From Neobacillus jeddahensis (GTDB lineage Bacteria; Bacillota; Bacilli; Bacillales; Cytobacillaceae): a stretch of 64,000 nt of DNA. Made by a program: the position numbers and the translations under genes. The stretch lies in the NCBI RefSeq assembly GCF_000612625.1, contig NZ_CCAS010000016.1, positions 1 to 64,000 of the forward strand. The letters are read 5' to 3'. Shown here in pieces: positions 44,495 to 53,986 of this stretch. The notes below the pieces were generated by a model. It did not search any database. It was not told the DNA's origin and saw nothing but the letters and a program-made list of their open reading frames with translations. The first letter of the stretch is position 1. The number at the start of each line of letters is the position of its first letter.

Positions 44495-46297
44495 TTATTG
44501 TTGTTTCTCTGAACTTGAAATCAAGACGCCATTTCTATCAATTTTTCCAAATCGGCACTTTACTTCATTTATTATATCCTTCACCAGTAACTCTAAACCA
44601 ATATAGGTTAAGGAAGGAAAATCTGCAAACAGCTTTTTAACCTCCCACTTTAATTCATTTTTTCCACAAATACTATGTCGATTGATTTGATCAACTTCTT
44701 CCTTTATTTTTGCAAGTTCTCGTTTTTGATCCACTACCGGTAAGAGAACTAATTCATCTAATCGCTTAAGGAATTCTAATGATTTTTCAATTTTAATAGC
44801 TACCTCATCATGGACATCTTTTGTGATAATCTTATTTATAAACTTAAATTCATTTAGCCTTAATGCTGAATCATACGTTGCCCTGACGATCTCCTCTCTT
44901 GTCATTTTATTTGTTTCATAGCTTAGCATATTTTTCCATGAAGGTTGTTTCATGGCATTTCTGAAGTCCTCAAGGTTATGACAGAATTTCTTATAACCAT
45001 ATTTTTCAGGATGTTCAAAAGCTGGACTTCCCGGATCTAAAAATGGTGATAGTGGGGCTACAAAGTAAGAAATTCTTAAATCTCCACCACATTCTTTGTG
45101 AATAATTTCACAAAAATCCACATTTCGCATTGCACTTTCGTAGCTTTGATTAGGGATTCCCGTCATGAAGAATAAATCGATTTTTGCACAATTATGCTTA
45201 AGTGCGTTTTGCAGCATTTCGATTACCTTGACATTGGTACAAGGTAGTTTTCCATTATACTTTCGGATTTCCTCATCTGCGGATTCAAGTGTCAGTTCGA
45301 TGCTATATTTAGGGATTGCTTTGTCCAAGCGTTTAAAAAATTCTTCGTCTGCATAATTGAATAATTCAAAGACCATTTCGTTTTTTAAGTCCATTTTTGC
45401 TAGGCCTGTGAGAAATTCATCTACATACTCTTTCCCCCCCTGCCTGATATCATTTAACAGAAAAATAGGAGCGCGAGTAAACCTTTGAATCAAAGTAATA
45501 TCCTCAAACATTTTTTTAGGTGAACGCATCACCAACTTTTTCCGGTTACAGTTGAGGGCGTATGCATCCTTCGAGCCGCCACATATTAAGCAATTATAAG
45601 TACAGCCTTTAGATGTCAAAATGGCGGTATTTGGATATTGGAGCCACCCTTTGTATGGCAATGGGTCAAGAAGATTAAAGTACTTAAATACGGAACGTAT
45701 GATATAACGATACCCTGGTAGGTTAAATTCATCGAGACTATCTGGAACATAGGTTATTTCATTAAAATGATACGAAGTTCCATTTTTCCATGTAAGATTC
45801 GGGATATCATAGAAATTTGCACTATCCTTCTTCTCCAACTTATTCAGCAACATAAGAATTAACTTTTCGGTTGTATCACCGCGCATAACGAAATCAATAC
45901 AAGGATATTCAATCAGCTCTTTGTGAAAGTAAGTGCTAGAAAGACCGCCAAACATGACCGGAGTATCCGGGTGATACTTCTTGATAATTTTTGCAAGTTC
46001 AACACTTCCATGTGCATGAGGCAGCCAATGGAGGTCGATGCCAAATGCTTTTGTTTTAATCTTTTTAATTTTCTTTTCAACATCAAAATTAGGATTTAAC
46101 AACATTCGGTTGGCAATATTAATGATCTTCACCTTTAAGCCAAACCGTTCGAGATAATCACCGATACTGGTTAATCCAATCGGATACATTTCAAAAACAG
46201 GTGAGGAAGGAACAACATCACTAATTGGGCCCGTAAACAACATCTCTTTGCGGAAATCATAAACTGTTGGGGGATGTAGCAATACCAAGTCATACAT
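44495..46297 (-). CDS. B12-binding domain radical SAM protein
   Basis: A 600-residue protein with an N-terminal cobalamin-binding-type domain (VLLHPP, YPIGLTSIGDYL, GIDLHWLPHAHG, MFGGLSSTYF) and a radical SAM domain with CTYNCLIC (CxxxCxxC) around residue 240. A later ELTLESADEEIRKYN strand and a long C-terminal helical region follow. It resembles the Ta0216-type family (TIGR04190, from memory). Such enzymes often methylate or rearrange unactivated carbons. ATG 46297 has GGAAGGTGA at about 5-7 nt. It stands alone, and its substrate is unknown. Confidence 0.85.
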   Translation of the reverse strand: MYDLVLLHPPTVYDFRKEMLFTGPISDVVPSSPVFEMYPIGLTSIGDYLERFGLKVKIINIANRMLLNPNFDVEKKIKKIKTKAFGIDLHWLPHAHGSVELAKIIKKYHPDTPVMFGGLSSTYFHKELIEYPCIDFVMRGDTTEKLILMLLNKLEKKDSANFYDIPNLTWKNGTSYHFNEITYVPDSLDEFNLPGYRYIIRSVFKYFNLLDPLPYKGWLQYPNTAILTSKGCTYNCLICGGSKDAYALNCNRKKLVMRSPKKMFEDITLIQRFTRAPIFLLNDIRQGGKEYVDEFLTGLAKMDLKNEMVFELFNYADEEFFKRLDKAIPKYSIELTLESADEEIRKYNGKLPCTNVKVIEMLQNALKHNCAKIDLFFMTGIPNQSYESAMRNVDFCEIIHKECGGDLRISYFVAPLSPFLDPGSPAFEHPEKYGYKKFCHNLEDFRNAMKQPSWKNMLSYETNKMTREEIVRATYDSALRLNEFKFINKIITKDVHDEVAIKIEKSLEFLKRLDELVLLPVVDQKRELAKIKEEVDQINRHSICGKNELKWEVKKLFADFPSLTYIGLELLVKDIINEVKCRFGKIDRNGVLISSSEKQQ

Positions 46298-46454
46298 ATT
46301 CAATCACCTTCCAAAATTTTTATATGTAGTTTCACCTTAATCTTAATATAATTTTTTTGTTAAAAATGGATTAAATATTACAAAATACCGATAATTTCCA
46401 AAAAAATAACAAAAGTAGCTTTAATACCTTCGAAATAGAAAAAAGCCGAAGAAA

Positions 46455-46811
46455 TTATTTCTTCGGCATTGCTGTTACATCTTCTTCCTCTACCTTAAAC
46501 TTATCCAAGATCGTGATGGTATCAATAAGATGATTATTAAAAATTTGTCGTGCAATCGCTAAGAGCTCAATAATCATCGGATCCTTCAGTGTATAGATAA
46601 CTTTATTTCCCTCTTTCATTCCAATAACTATGTTTTTAGCTCTCAGTATTGTGAGCTGCTGTGATACCGCGGAACCTTCGCTTCCCACAAGGGTCTGAAT
46701 TTCATTTACATTCTTATCACCTTCAGCTAACAGTTCCAAAATACGGATTCTCAATGGATGTGATAATGCTTTGAAAAATTCCGCTTTAAATTGCTGCATT
46801 TCTAAATTCAA
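46455..46811 (-). CDS. ArsR-family transcriptional regulator
   Basis: About 118 residues with an ArsR winged helix (ALSHPLRIRILELLAEG, AVSQQLTILRAKNIV, wing KEGNKVIYTL). It has no cysteine, so it is not a classical arsenic or thiol-based sensor. TTG 46811 has AAGGAA 9 nt upstream; GTG 46820 is directly against that site, and ATG 46799 is a further option. It follows the SulP gene by about 20 nt in the same direction and may regulate the operon. Confidence 0.85.
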   Translation of the reverse strand: MNLEMQQFKAEFFKALSHPLRIRILELLAEGDKNVNEIQTLVGSEGSAVSQQLTILRAKNIVIGMKEGNKVIYTLKDPMIIELLAIARQIFNNHLIDTITILDKFKVEEEDVTAMPKK

Positions 46812-46832
46812 TTTGTTCACTTCCTTGTTTTT

Positions 46833-48578
46833 CTAAAAGGTTGCTCTTAGCTTTGCTCTACTCTCTACTGTATCCATGGAAGATAATTTTTTACATTCTC
46901 GAAAGGCAAAATGCTTACAACCCAGACATTTATTTTCGTTTATTTGTGTGAGACCATATTGTAACGCTTCTCCAGTATGTTCAAAAAAGTGATTGTCACC
47001 AATTAAATCAAATAAACCTGTCTTTTTAAGAACATTTTCAGGCTGAGGATTTAGACCAGATATTATCACAATACCATTTTTTGAAAAATGGTTCACAATA
47101 CTTGCTAGGATTGCTTCCCCAGTTGTGTCCATTAAAGGAACCTTACTCATTCGCAACAATAATATCTTAGGTCGATAATTGATCGTATCCATAATCGATT
47201 TTTCAAATGTTTGCGCTGCCCCAAAAAACAAGGGACCTTCGACATTAAAGATACTAATTTGTGGACAGTCATGTGTCTCTGTAACCATCGATGTTTCTAC
47301 CTTTCCTTGCCTATGTGTAGGATTAGGTAATGCTTTCCTTGTCGTTGTGACATCACTCATACGCTTAACAAACAAAATGGCTGACATCACTAAACCAATT
47401 TCAACAGCTGTCGTCAAATTTACAAAAACTGTTAATAAAAAAGTAACAAGTAGAACCATTGAATCCGTTGATCTTGTTTTTAAAATATGGACAAATACCT
47501 TTCTTTCACTCATATTCCAGGCAACGACCATTAAAATTGGTGCCATACTCGCCAGCGGAATATACGATGCTTTTGGAGCAAAAAATAGTAAAACAAGTAA
47601 GACCACTACCCCATGTATGATACCAGAAAACGGAGAAACGGCTCCATTCTTAATATTTGTAGCGGTTCGAGCTAAGGCACCTGTTGCCGGTATTCCGCCA
47701 AATAGAGGTGCAATCATGTTGGCGATACCTTGACCGATTAGCTCCTTATTGCTATTATGACGACTACTTGTCATCCCATCTGCAACAACCGCGGAAAGAA
47801 GAGATTCAATCCCACCTAACATAGCTATAATAAAAGCAGGTTTCAAAAGCTTACTGATAATGTCTATATTCATATTTGGTATGTGTAGTTGTGGTAAGCT
47901 ACTCGGAATTTCACCATAGGCCGTTCCAATTGTAGCGACTTCCCCTGGGTAAAATAATGTCGCAACGATCGTTGAAATGAATAATCCAATCAGTGGACCA
48001 GGTATTTTCGGTGCTATTCTTGGAGTAATCAACACGATAACCAAACAAATTGCAGCTGTTAAGAGACTATAAATATTAATAGTACTGATATTCACAATGA
48101 TTTCCTTGAAATTTAAGATAAATTCCTCATGTTTCTTTATTCCTACTAATCCAAGAAAACTTGCCACCTGTCCTGTAAAGATAGTGACAGCGATCCCCGC
48201 AGTAAAACCGATGGTGACAGGTTTGGGGATCCATTTGATTAATGAACCAAGTTTCAGCAAGCCCATGATGGTCAAAATAATTCCCGCCATAAATCCGGCG
48301 ATAAGGAGATTTTCATACCCATACGTCATTACAATACCAAATAGAATCGGAATGAATGCCCCAGTGGGTCCTCCGATTTGATACTTTGACCCTCCCAGTA
48401 AGGAAATGAGAATCCCTGCAACAATAGTGGTATAGATTCCATACTCCGGGTTCACCCCTGAAGCAATGGCAAACGCCATCCCAAGTGGAATGGCAATAAT
48501 CCCGACAATCAAGCCCGAAAGGATATCCTTTTTCAGACTGCCTAAGGAATAATGCTGGAATCTCTTGTCAATAAACAT
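46833..48578 (-). CDS. SulP family anion transporter with STAS domain
   Basis: A 581-residue protein with about twelve helices and the SulP signature (SGLIVGIIAIPLGMAFAIASG, GGPTGAF), followed by a STAS domain (about 430-530; ILLLRMSKVPLMDTTG). It ends in an unusual tail with C551, C554 and C562 (CLGCKHFAFREC). SulP proteins import sulfate, bicarbonate or other anions. ATG 48578 has AAGAAGGG 5 nt upstream; the longest ORF start has none. It is followed by arsR in one operon. Confidence 0.9.
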   Translation of the reverse strand: MFIDKRFQHYSLGSLKKDILSGLIVGIIAIPLGMAFAIASGVNPEYGIYTTIVAGILISLLGGSKYQIGGPTGAFIPILFGIVMTYGYENLLIAGFMAGIILTIMGLLKLGSLIKWIPKPVTIGFTAGIAVTIFTGQVASFLGLVGIKKHEEFILNFKEIIVNISTINIYSLLTAAICLVIVLITPRIAPKIPGPLIGLFISTIVATLFYPGEVATIGTAYGEIPSSLPQLHIPNMNIDIISKLLKPAFIIAMLGGIESLLSAVVADGMTSSRHNSNKELIGQGIANMIAPLFGGIPATGALARTATNIKNGAVSPFSGIIHGVVVLLVLLFFAPKASYIPLASMAPILMVVAWNMSERKVFVHILKTRSTDSMVLLVTFLLTVFVNLTTAVEIGLVMSAILFVKRMSDVTTTRKALPNPTHRQGKVETSMVTETHDCPQISIFNVEGPLFFGAAQTFEKSIMDTINYRPKILLLRMSKVPLMDTTGEAILASIVNHFSKNGIVIISGLNPQPENVLKKTGLFDLIGDNHFFEHTGEALQYGLTQINENKCLGCKHFAFRECKKLSSMDTVESRAKLRATF

Positions 48579-48675
48579 AATAACCCTTCTTATCAATCGA
48601 TTTTTGTATATCTGATTATTTGAATATAGAATAATACAAACTATTAAGCAAGCATTTTATTTTTAAAATTTCCAC

Positions 48676-48705
48676 TTGCACTTTATCATAGGTTAGTGTT
48701 ATAGT
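48676..48705 (+). promoter_or_regulatory. Promoter of the candidate RNA before the AIM24 gene
   Basis: TTGCAC (48676-48681), 18-nt spacer, TATAGT (48700-48705). Transcription should start near 48712. Confidence 0.6.
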
Positions 48706-48710
48706 AATTA

Positions 48711-48826
48711 AGCGATGAGCTGAGTTGTGTAAGTCGAGGAACATTCCTACTTGGAACACACTATGTGGAGTGTGGTTTCTCGCCTCAATACGCGAAAGAC
48801 GTCTGATTAGTCAGACGTCTTTTTAT
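48711..48826 (+). ncRNA. Candidate structured RNA ending in an intrinsic terminator
   Basis: The transcript would begin GCGATGAG. A compound hairpin follows: TGTGT (48726-48730), AAGT and AGGA, loop ACAT, TCCT, ACTT, then ACACA (48756-48760). A second stem CACACT (48757-48762) with AGTGTG (48769-48774) overlaps the ACACA arm, so the two pairings exclude each other. A 10-bp terminator stem AGACGTCTGA/TCAGACGTCT (48797-48820) with T-run ends it. It could be a riboswitch-like leader or a free small RNA, as a second TATAAT (48860-48865) may serve the AIM24 gene. The rest of the 48579-48902 gap shows nothing else. Confidence 0.5.
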
Positions 48827-48902
48827 TTTTTTAAATTAGCACTTACAATAGAAATTTTTTATAATAAAGATAGGTTCACAATTAATGAATGGAGGAGTTT
48901 AC

Positions 48903-49691
48903 ATGAATAATCATGAAATTGATTACAAGATCTATGGAGATGATATGCAATTTGTTGAAGTAGAGCTTGACCCACAAGAGACTGTTGTCGCTGAAGCTGG
49001 AAGTTTTATGATGATGGATGATAATATACATATGGAGACCATCTTTGGTGATGGGTCAGGTGGCGGCAGCGGGCTGATGGGGAAATTATTCAGTGCCGGA
49101 AAACGAGTTCTAACAGGTGAAAGTTTATTCATGACAACCTTTACGAACCAAGGTCAGGGCAAGCAGCGAGTATCATTTGCCTCTCCCTACCCAGGTAAAA
49201 TTATTCCTATGGATTTAAGTCAACTTGAAGGAAAAATCATTTGCCAAAAGGATGCCTTCTTAGCTGCAGCTAAAGGTGTTCAGGTCGGAATTGAATTCCA
49301 ACGAAAAATTGGTGCAGGTTTCTTCGGTGGCGAAGGATTTATTATGCAGAAGCTTGAAGGTGACGGTTTGGCATTTGTACATGCCGGTGGAACGATTATA
49401 AAAAAGGATCTCCTTCCCGGCCAAACACTACGAGTAGATACCGGTTGTTTAGTTGCGATGACGAGCAGTGTAAATTATGATATCCAATTTGTAAAAGGGG
49501 TCAAAACGGCTTTATTTGGCGGAGAAGGCTTGTTCTTTGCCACATTACGTGGACCTGGCTCCGTATGGATACAATCCTTGCCATTCAGCCGACTCGCCAG
49601 CAGGGTTTTCGCTGCTGCCCCATCAAGAGGTGGAGCAAAGGATGAAGGAAGTATTGCAAAGGGACTATTTGATATGTTTAATGGTGATTGA
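48903..49691 (+). CDS. AIM24/TIGR00266 family protein
   Basis: A 262-residue beta-rich protein with the family pattern: an early [21 protein letters not shown], a [21 protein letters not shown] segment, [14 protein letters not shown], a FVHAGGTI strand, [16 protein letters not shown] and [13 protein letters not shown]. The family forms a tryptophan-RNA-binding-attenuator-like fold and its bacterial role is unknown. ATG 48903 follows GGAGGAG; the 48885 start is the ribosome-site region itself. A candidate RNA element lies upstream. Confidence 0.9.
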   Translation: MNNHEIDYKIYGDDMQFVEVELDPQETVVAEAGSFMMMDDNIHMETIFGDGSGGGSGLMGKLFSAGKRVLTGESLFMTTFTNQGQGKQRVSFASPYPGKIIPMDLSQLEGKIICQKDAFLAAAKGVQVGIEFQRKIGAGFFGGEGFIMQKLEGDGLAFVHAGGTIIKKDLLPGQTLRVDTGCLVAMTSSVNYDIQFVKGVKTALFGGEGLFFATLRGPGSVWIQSLPFSRLASRVFAAAPSRGGAKDEGSIAKGLFDMFNGD

Positions 49692-49754
49692 TCATAATCA
49701 TAGTTGAAATAAAGCTAAATCACAATAGATCCTCATTCTCTAAGAATTTGAAAG

Positions 49755-49790
49755 AAGAACTCCCTGCATTTGTAGGGAGTTCTTTTCTTT
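49755..49790. terminator. Bidirectional terminator
   Basis: AAGAACTCCCT (49755-49765) pairs with AGGGAGTTCTT (49774-49784), then TTCTTT. It separates the AIM24 gene from the convergent permease genes. Confidence 0.88.
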
Positions 49791-50793
49791 ACTGTATGAA
49801 ATCAAATTTCTCTGATGATGGCGATAAATTCACAGGAAGTTGTCCATCCTTTTTCTTTTTCCGCTTCCTTTTCATTAATTGTACTCCGAGGATCTGATCT
49901 TCTAATTCTTTTTTTATCATATTAACAACCACGATTACAAAGAAGAAACCGATAAGAGGCATGAAGACTATCCAAGGCGCAAGAACAAACTCCGTGAAAT
50001 TTTGTCCAATTAACCCAGCCCATTCATTCGATAAGGACGCTGGTTTTGGATTGCCTGATGCATCATCATAACCAAATACCCCTGCTCGATTTTGACCACC
50101 TAGATAAATATAAAAAATACTTAGCTGCATCGTGATCTGCAGGGTGCTTAAAATCTGTTGAACGGTAAATAAAATGCCATAGGATCGCATGTAGGGCAGT
50201 AATTGTCTTTTAATGATATGTAATTTACTGGCACCCAATAAATAAGAACTTTGGACAAAGGAGGTTTTTAATAATTCATCGGTAAGATCGGATGCAAATA
50301 GGGTGACGGAAGGGAATCCGATAAAAACTAAAATAATGATTTGATAGGTAACAATCGATGAAATCCCCACATCATTGGGTGCTCCGGCAACGGGAAGCAT
50401 CAAAATATAAGCCACTAGAATGGCCGGAATATATCGCATCGTTAAAAAGAAGTCCTTAAAATACCCTTTTAGAAAAGGAGCCCATAAGGATAGAACCATG
50501 CCAAAAATCCCACCAAGCAAAACTCGAAGAACAGCAACGACAAAAGCGGTAATTAATGTGAATTTGGCACCATAAAGTAAGACCAAGTGTAAGTCCTCTC
50601 CATTGCGGGTCGTTCCCAGCCAATGTTCTTGTGAGGGAGGGAATGGTGCCCTGTCAATAACCTTACCATGCTCATCTCTAATTAATATTTGATGATTAAA
50701 ATCAATTGGGGCGTAATAAGGGTATAAACAACTCAATACGAATAGAATCAGCAGCAGGGCAGTGCCAATGATTGTTTTTTTATATCTACTCAT
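49789..50793 (-). CDS. Opp/Dpp-type ABC transporter permease (OppC-like)
   Basis: A 334-residue membrane protein with an N-terminal helix, an extracytoplasmic loop with HWLGTTRNGEDL (OppC-type HxLGTDxxGRD, here degenerate), and five further helices. The cytoplasmic loop YLLGASKLHIIKRQLLPY is the EAA-like ATPase contact. The C-terminus is very basic (KRKRKKKK). ATG 50793 overlaps the upstream permease stop by 4 nt; the longer start at 50838 lies within that gene. Partner ATPase and binding-protein genes are absent. Confidence 0.83.
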   Translation of the reverse strand: MSRYKKTIIGTALLLILFVLSCLYPYYAPIDFNHQILIRDEHGKVIDRAPFPPSQEHWLGTTRNGEDLHLVLLYGAKFTLITAFVVAVLRVLLGGIFGMVLSLWAPFLKGYFKDFFLTMRYIPAILVAYILMLPVAGAPNDVGISSIVTYQIIILVFIGFPSVTLFASDLTDELLKTSFVQSSYLLGASKLHIIKRQLLPYMRSYGILFTVQQILSTLQITMQLSIFYIYLGGQNRAGVFGYDDASGNPKPASLSNEWAGLIGQNFTEFVLAPWIVFMPLIGFFFVIVVVNMIKKELEDQILGVQLMKRKRKKKKDGQLPVNLSPSSEKFDFIQ

Positions 50794-51665
50794 AAACTGA
50801 TGGCCTCCTTTCCCTTGATTCTTTTCGATAGTAACCAACCTATCGCTTCAATAATTAGTAGTGGCAGGCAAAACATCAGTAAACATAGGACGAGCGAAGT
50901 GAAATCTCCACCTTGCTGTATGATAATAAAAAACTGGCGGGTAAATCCATTAATGTTAAATAAACTTTCAACTAGATAAATATTGGATAATAATACCCAT
51001 ATAATGGTTCTAAGCTGTAAAACTAACAACGGAAAAACGTTGCGAATAATATGTATAAATAATGTTCTTACACGTCCTATTCCTTTTGCTTTTGCATAAA
51101 GGACGTAGGGTTGACTTTGTTCCTCAGTCATTACCCGAATCAAAAACTGTAATAACAAAAACATAGGTAAGAAGGAGACGGTGACGATCGGCACAAAATA
51201 TGGTTTATGACCAAACATACCATAAAGCTGTAAAAACTTTAGACCCGTGGTCTTATACAGTGTAATGACAAAAAACTGAAAGAGGAAGATGATTAGTAGA
51301 TCCGGGACAGCCTCGAAAAAATTCACACCACTTTTTAAACGATTTCTAACCTTCTCTGGGACGATCAATATTAACAAAGCCATACCAATTGCAGCTATGA
51401 TAATGACTACTAAGCTTGCAAAAAGGATAGTCATCGAATATTGATAACTTTCAGCAATCTCTAGTTCTTTAAAAAATCTTAGGTACATTGGATCCATTAT
51501 TTGGAGTATTGATTGAAGATCTGAATTTACTGCCATCCAAAAAATGTTGCCATGAATTTCTACTGAATCTTTTCCAATTCCAAATAATGTTGGTAGATGA
51601 AAAATAAAGAAAAATCCTGCCAGAATCAATCCTATCCTAATAAGTGAGCGTAACACACGTTTCAT
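50790..51665 (-). CDS. Opp/Dpp-type ABC transporter permease (OppB-like)
   Basis: A 291-residue protein with six membrane helices and the EAA-like loop YAKAKGIGRVRTLFIHIIRNVFP that contacts the ATPase. It lacks the usual OppB N-terminal signature and is shorter than OppB (about 305-330). It is the first gene of a two-permease operon. With no binding protein or ATPase next to it, its substrate (peptide, nickel or other) cannot be predicted. Confidence 0.8.
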   Translation of the reverse strand: MKRVLRSLIRIGLILAGFFFIFHLPTLFGIGKDSVEIHGNIFWMAVNSDLQSILQIMDPMYLRFFKELEIAESYQYSMTILFASLVVIIIAAIGMALLILIVPEKVRNRLKSGVNFFEAVPDLLIIFLFQFFVITLYKTTGLKFLQLYGMFGHKPYFVPIVTVSFLPMFLLLQFLIRVMTEEQSQPYVLYAKAKGIGRVRTLFIHIIRNVFPLLVLQLRTIIWVLLSNIYLVESLFNINGFTRQFFIIIQQGGDFTSLVLCLLMFCLPLLIIEAIGWLLSKRIKGKEAISL

Positions 51666-51786
51666 TTTATCCCTCGCGCATCAATTTATTTTTTTAAAAT
51701 AGAGATGTTTCCTCCTATTGTACTCCATTTTTTGTAATATTCTCAATTTATTTGACGAATTAACTTACCTAAAGTTTCACAATATG

Positions 51787-51814
51787 GAAAAAGCATGCAA
51801 GTTCCCTTGCATGC
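51787..51814 (-). terminator. Intrinsic terminator of the DUF4173 gene
   Basis: Minus-strand GCATGCAAG (51806-51814) and CTTGCATGC (51793-51801) with a 4-nt loop, followed by TTTTTC. Confidence 0.9.
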
Positions 51815-51822
51815 CGTTTTAA

Positions 51823-53277
51823 CTAGTTTATTTGCATATCTATCAATTTTTCTGCTACTTGGACTCTTTTTAGATTATAGGATTGCCAAGACGTACTCTC
51901 TTCTTTAGCCTCTTGTTGCTTCGCTACTAAAAGGTCTCGTACACCTGGTAGATGCTTATCTTCTTCATATAGCTCAATCAAGGCTAGAACCCCTGTTGAA
52001 GATAAGCTGTTAAGATAGGCCACATCCAATTTCCCACTTTCTTCATAGCGGTTAATATTTTCCTTTACCACTATCCTATCCAGATCTATAACGGTGATCG
52101 CTGTATAGTAAATTAATGTAGTAATAAAGTAAAAGTGAAATAATGATAGCTTATCAATCCATATTTTTGTGAATGTATAGGAATAAATAACTGCTAGGAA
52201 AATCATAAAAGAATGGGACATCACTCTTGTAAAGGTAAACCCATATGCCTCCTCATACATGCTTAAACGTAGAAATGCAGAACAAAGCATAACAGAGCTA
52301 GCTATAACAAGAACAGTAAGCATTATTTGCGTCATCCGTTTGCCTAAATTTCTCCCCCGGTCAGCAAAGGTGATTACTGCCACAGTGATAGTCAAATTGA
52401 TCATGGTAACAAACAAGAGTTCAAAAAATCCCTTTCTGGCATACTCTGCGTATGTATAGTCCCCTTGTAACTTACCGCTGAAGAAATACGTAAATTGAAC
52501 AATGGTAAACAATACATAAACAATATTGATTAAAACAAGAACAGTATTAATAATAATAGAGTCCAGTTTTCCAGCTGGTTGTAAAGAGGTTTGCATAAAT
52601 ACCTTCACTTGTTTTTGGTATAGGGCTTGCATCAGACCAAAGAAGGCAACCATAAATAGAAATATTAAAACCAATCGTATAAAGCTTTCTGCGTCGACTA
52701 CTCGGAACAGGTTTGGTATATCTCCAACCAGCCGTTCGAATTGTGTATCAGCACTAATGAGCAGCCTCAAGACTATCATAAGGACAGGAATCGCCATGAC
52801 AACGCCAATCATGATTTTCTTCCAAATGACCGGCTTATTATCGTTCACTCCACCCTTTAATCCTTTTCCAGAATGAGCTGTAAATAAAATCGTATACTTT
52901 AGGGCATCGACCAGTCTTGAGAATAGATAAGGAATAAAGGCTAATCGAGTCCACTGCATTTGCTTGGGACTTGTAACCAAGATAAGATGAAAAATGACCA
53001 AACTAGGGATGACTAAGATATTTAAGGCATTAAAGAACATATTATCGTTAAGAAAGTAACCAGCCGCCAAGAGCCAAATACAACAAATAATCAGATAGCC
53101 AAAACGCTGATGGGAAAAGGAAAAGCCACGAAAACGCCAAAAAAACACCCCATAAAATCCGATCAGGAAGACAAGATAGGATATCCCCACTTGACTGCGA
53201 AAAAACGATTCTTCTGCTAAAATTCCGAGCAACAAGCATAAGACTAAGGTGAGCCAATCCATTTTACTTATTTTCAT
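51823..53277 (-). CDS. DUF4153/DUF4173-type polytopic membrane protein
   Basis: A 484-residue protein with about twelve hydrophobic segments and a polar C-terminus (DLLVAKQQEAKEESTSWQSYN). The arrangement, including a YAEYARKGFFELL segment before a long helix, matches DUF4153/DUF4173 proteins. It lies about 70 nt after the HAAS gene, so it is probably the third gene of a padR-led operon. Function unknown. Confidence 0.78.
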   Translation of the reverse strand: MKISKMDWLTLVLCLLLGILAEESFFRSQVGISYLVFLIGFYGVFFWRFRGFSFSHQRFGYLIICCIWLLAAGYFLNDNMFFNALNILVIPSLVIFHLILVTSPKQMQWTRLAFIPYLFSRLVDALKYTILFTAHSGKGLKGGVNDNKPVIWKKIMIGVVMAIPVLMIVLRLLISADTQFERLVGDIPNLFRVVDAESFIRLVLIFLFMVAFFGLMQALYQKQVKVFMQTSLQPAGKLDSIIINTVLVLINIVYVLFTIVQFTYFFSGKLQGDYTYAEYARKGFFELLFVTMINLTITVAVITFADRGRNLGKRMTQIMLTVLVIASSVMLCSAFLRLSMYEEAYGFTFTRVMSHSFMIFLAVIYSYTFTKIWIDKLSLFHFYFITTLIYYTAITVIDLDRIVVKENINRYEESGKLDVAYLNSLSSTGVLALIELYEEDKHLPGVRDLLVAKQQEAKEESTSWQSYNLKRVQVAEKLIDMQIN

Positions 53278-53347
53278 TCTCCATCCCTCTTCCTTATAGA
53301 AATTCTATATATATAGTTTTTCTATGTATATGAGCAAAAAAAACTGC

Positions 53348-53986
53348 TTATATCGATGCTTTACGTCCCCAACGATAACCAATCCAGCTGATTGGGTAAA
53401 GACTGATGGTAAAAATGATACAAGCAATAATAAACGTCTTCGTTAATAAAGGAGCAAACCATTCATGCGGAATAATTTTAAAAACAGTAAGAATCATCAA
53501 CACCAAATTGGGAATGAGCGAAAGTAAGAATGTCTTTCTAAGAAGTATCCGCCCTCCATGGCCAAAGCCTTTTCCAATTTCGTACCCCAGTAATGCCCAA
53601 AAGAACATATACAAAAAGGCAATTAAGGTTGGCACAGCTGTTACATGACTCCAAATAGCCGAGAGCCAATCCCATTGATAAAGATTATGTGCGAGAGTCA
53701 ATAAGCTGCCGCCGCCAAAAAAAATGATATTTAAAAAAATGAATAGCCATTTCATATTACTAGGTGTAACTGATAGCTCTTCTTTCCATAGTTCTGCAAT
53801 CTCTGAAGGGCTTCCAAGTCTTGAAACAATCTGTTCCATTACTTCGTCATCATTTGTCCAATCATGCAATTCAATCAAAATTTCATCAATATGGGCCTCG
53901 TATTCAAGTAGAATACTTGCCTGGTCTTGATGACTGCCTAGTCCATTGCTTAGTTCTTCAAGAAAACTATTCTTCGGCCGTTCCAT
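53348..53986 (-). CDS. HAAS (DUF1700-like) domain membrane protein
   Basis: A 212-residue protein: an N-terminal helical HAAS domain ([10 protein letters not shown] ... [15 protein letters not shown] ... [18 protein letters not shown]), then four membrane helices. HAAS proteins are typically encoded next to PadR regulators, as here, and are thought to transmit signals or bind the regulator. ATG 53986 has GGGAG 8 nt upstream and overlaps the padR end by 20 nt. Confidence 0.85.
   Translation of the reverse strand: MERPKNSFLEELSNGLGSHQDQASILLEYEAHIDEILIELHDWTNDDEVMEQIVSRLGSPSEIAELWKEELSVTPSNMKWLFIFLNIIFFGGGSLLTLAHNLYQWDWLSAIWSHVTAVPTLIAFLYMFFWALLGYEIGKGFGHGGRILLRKTFLLSLIPNLVLMILTVFKIIPHEWFAPLLTKTFIIACIIFTISLYPISWIGYRWGRKASI

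Noticed and set aside
47179..47733. 184-codon plus-strand ORF
   Set aside because: Antisense shadow of the SulP gene with no ribosome site.
48711..48826. Hammerhead ribozyme or fluoride riboswitch
   Set aside because: GATGAG and GCGAAA resemble hammerhead blocks, but the CUGAUGA core is broken. The fluoride pattern GGnGATGG with its pseudoknot partner is not met.
52526..52876. 116-codon plus-strand ORF
   Set aside because: Antisense shadow of the DUF4173 gene.
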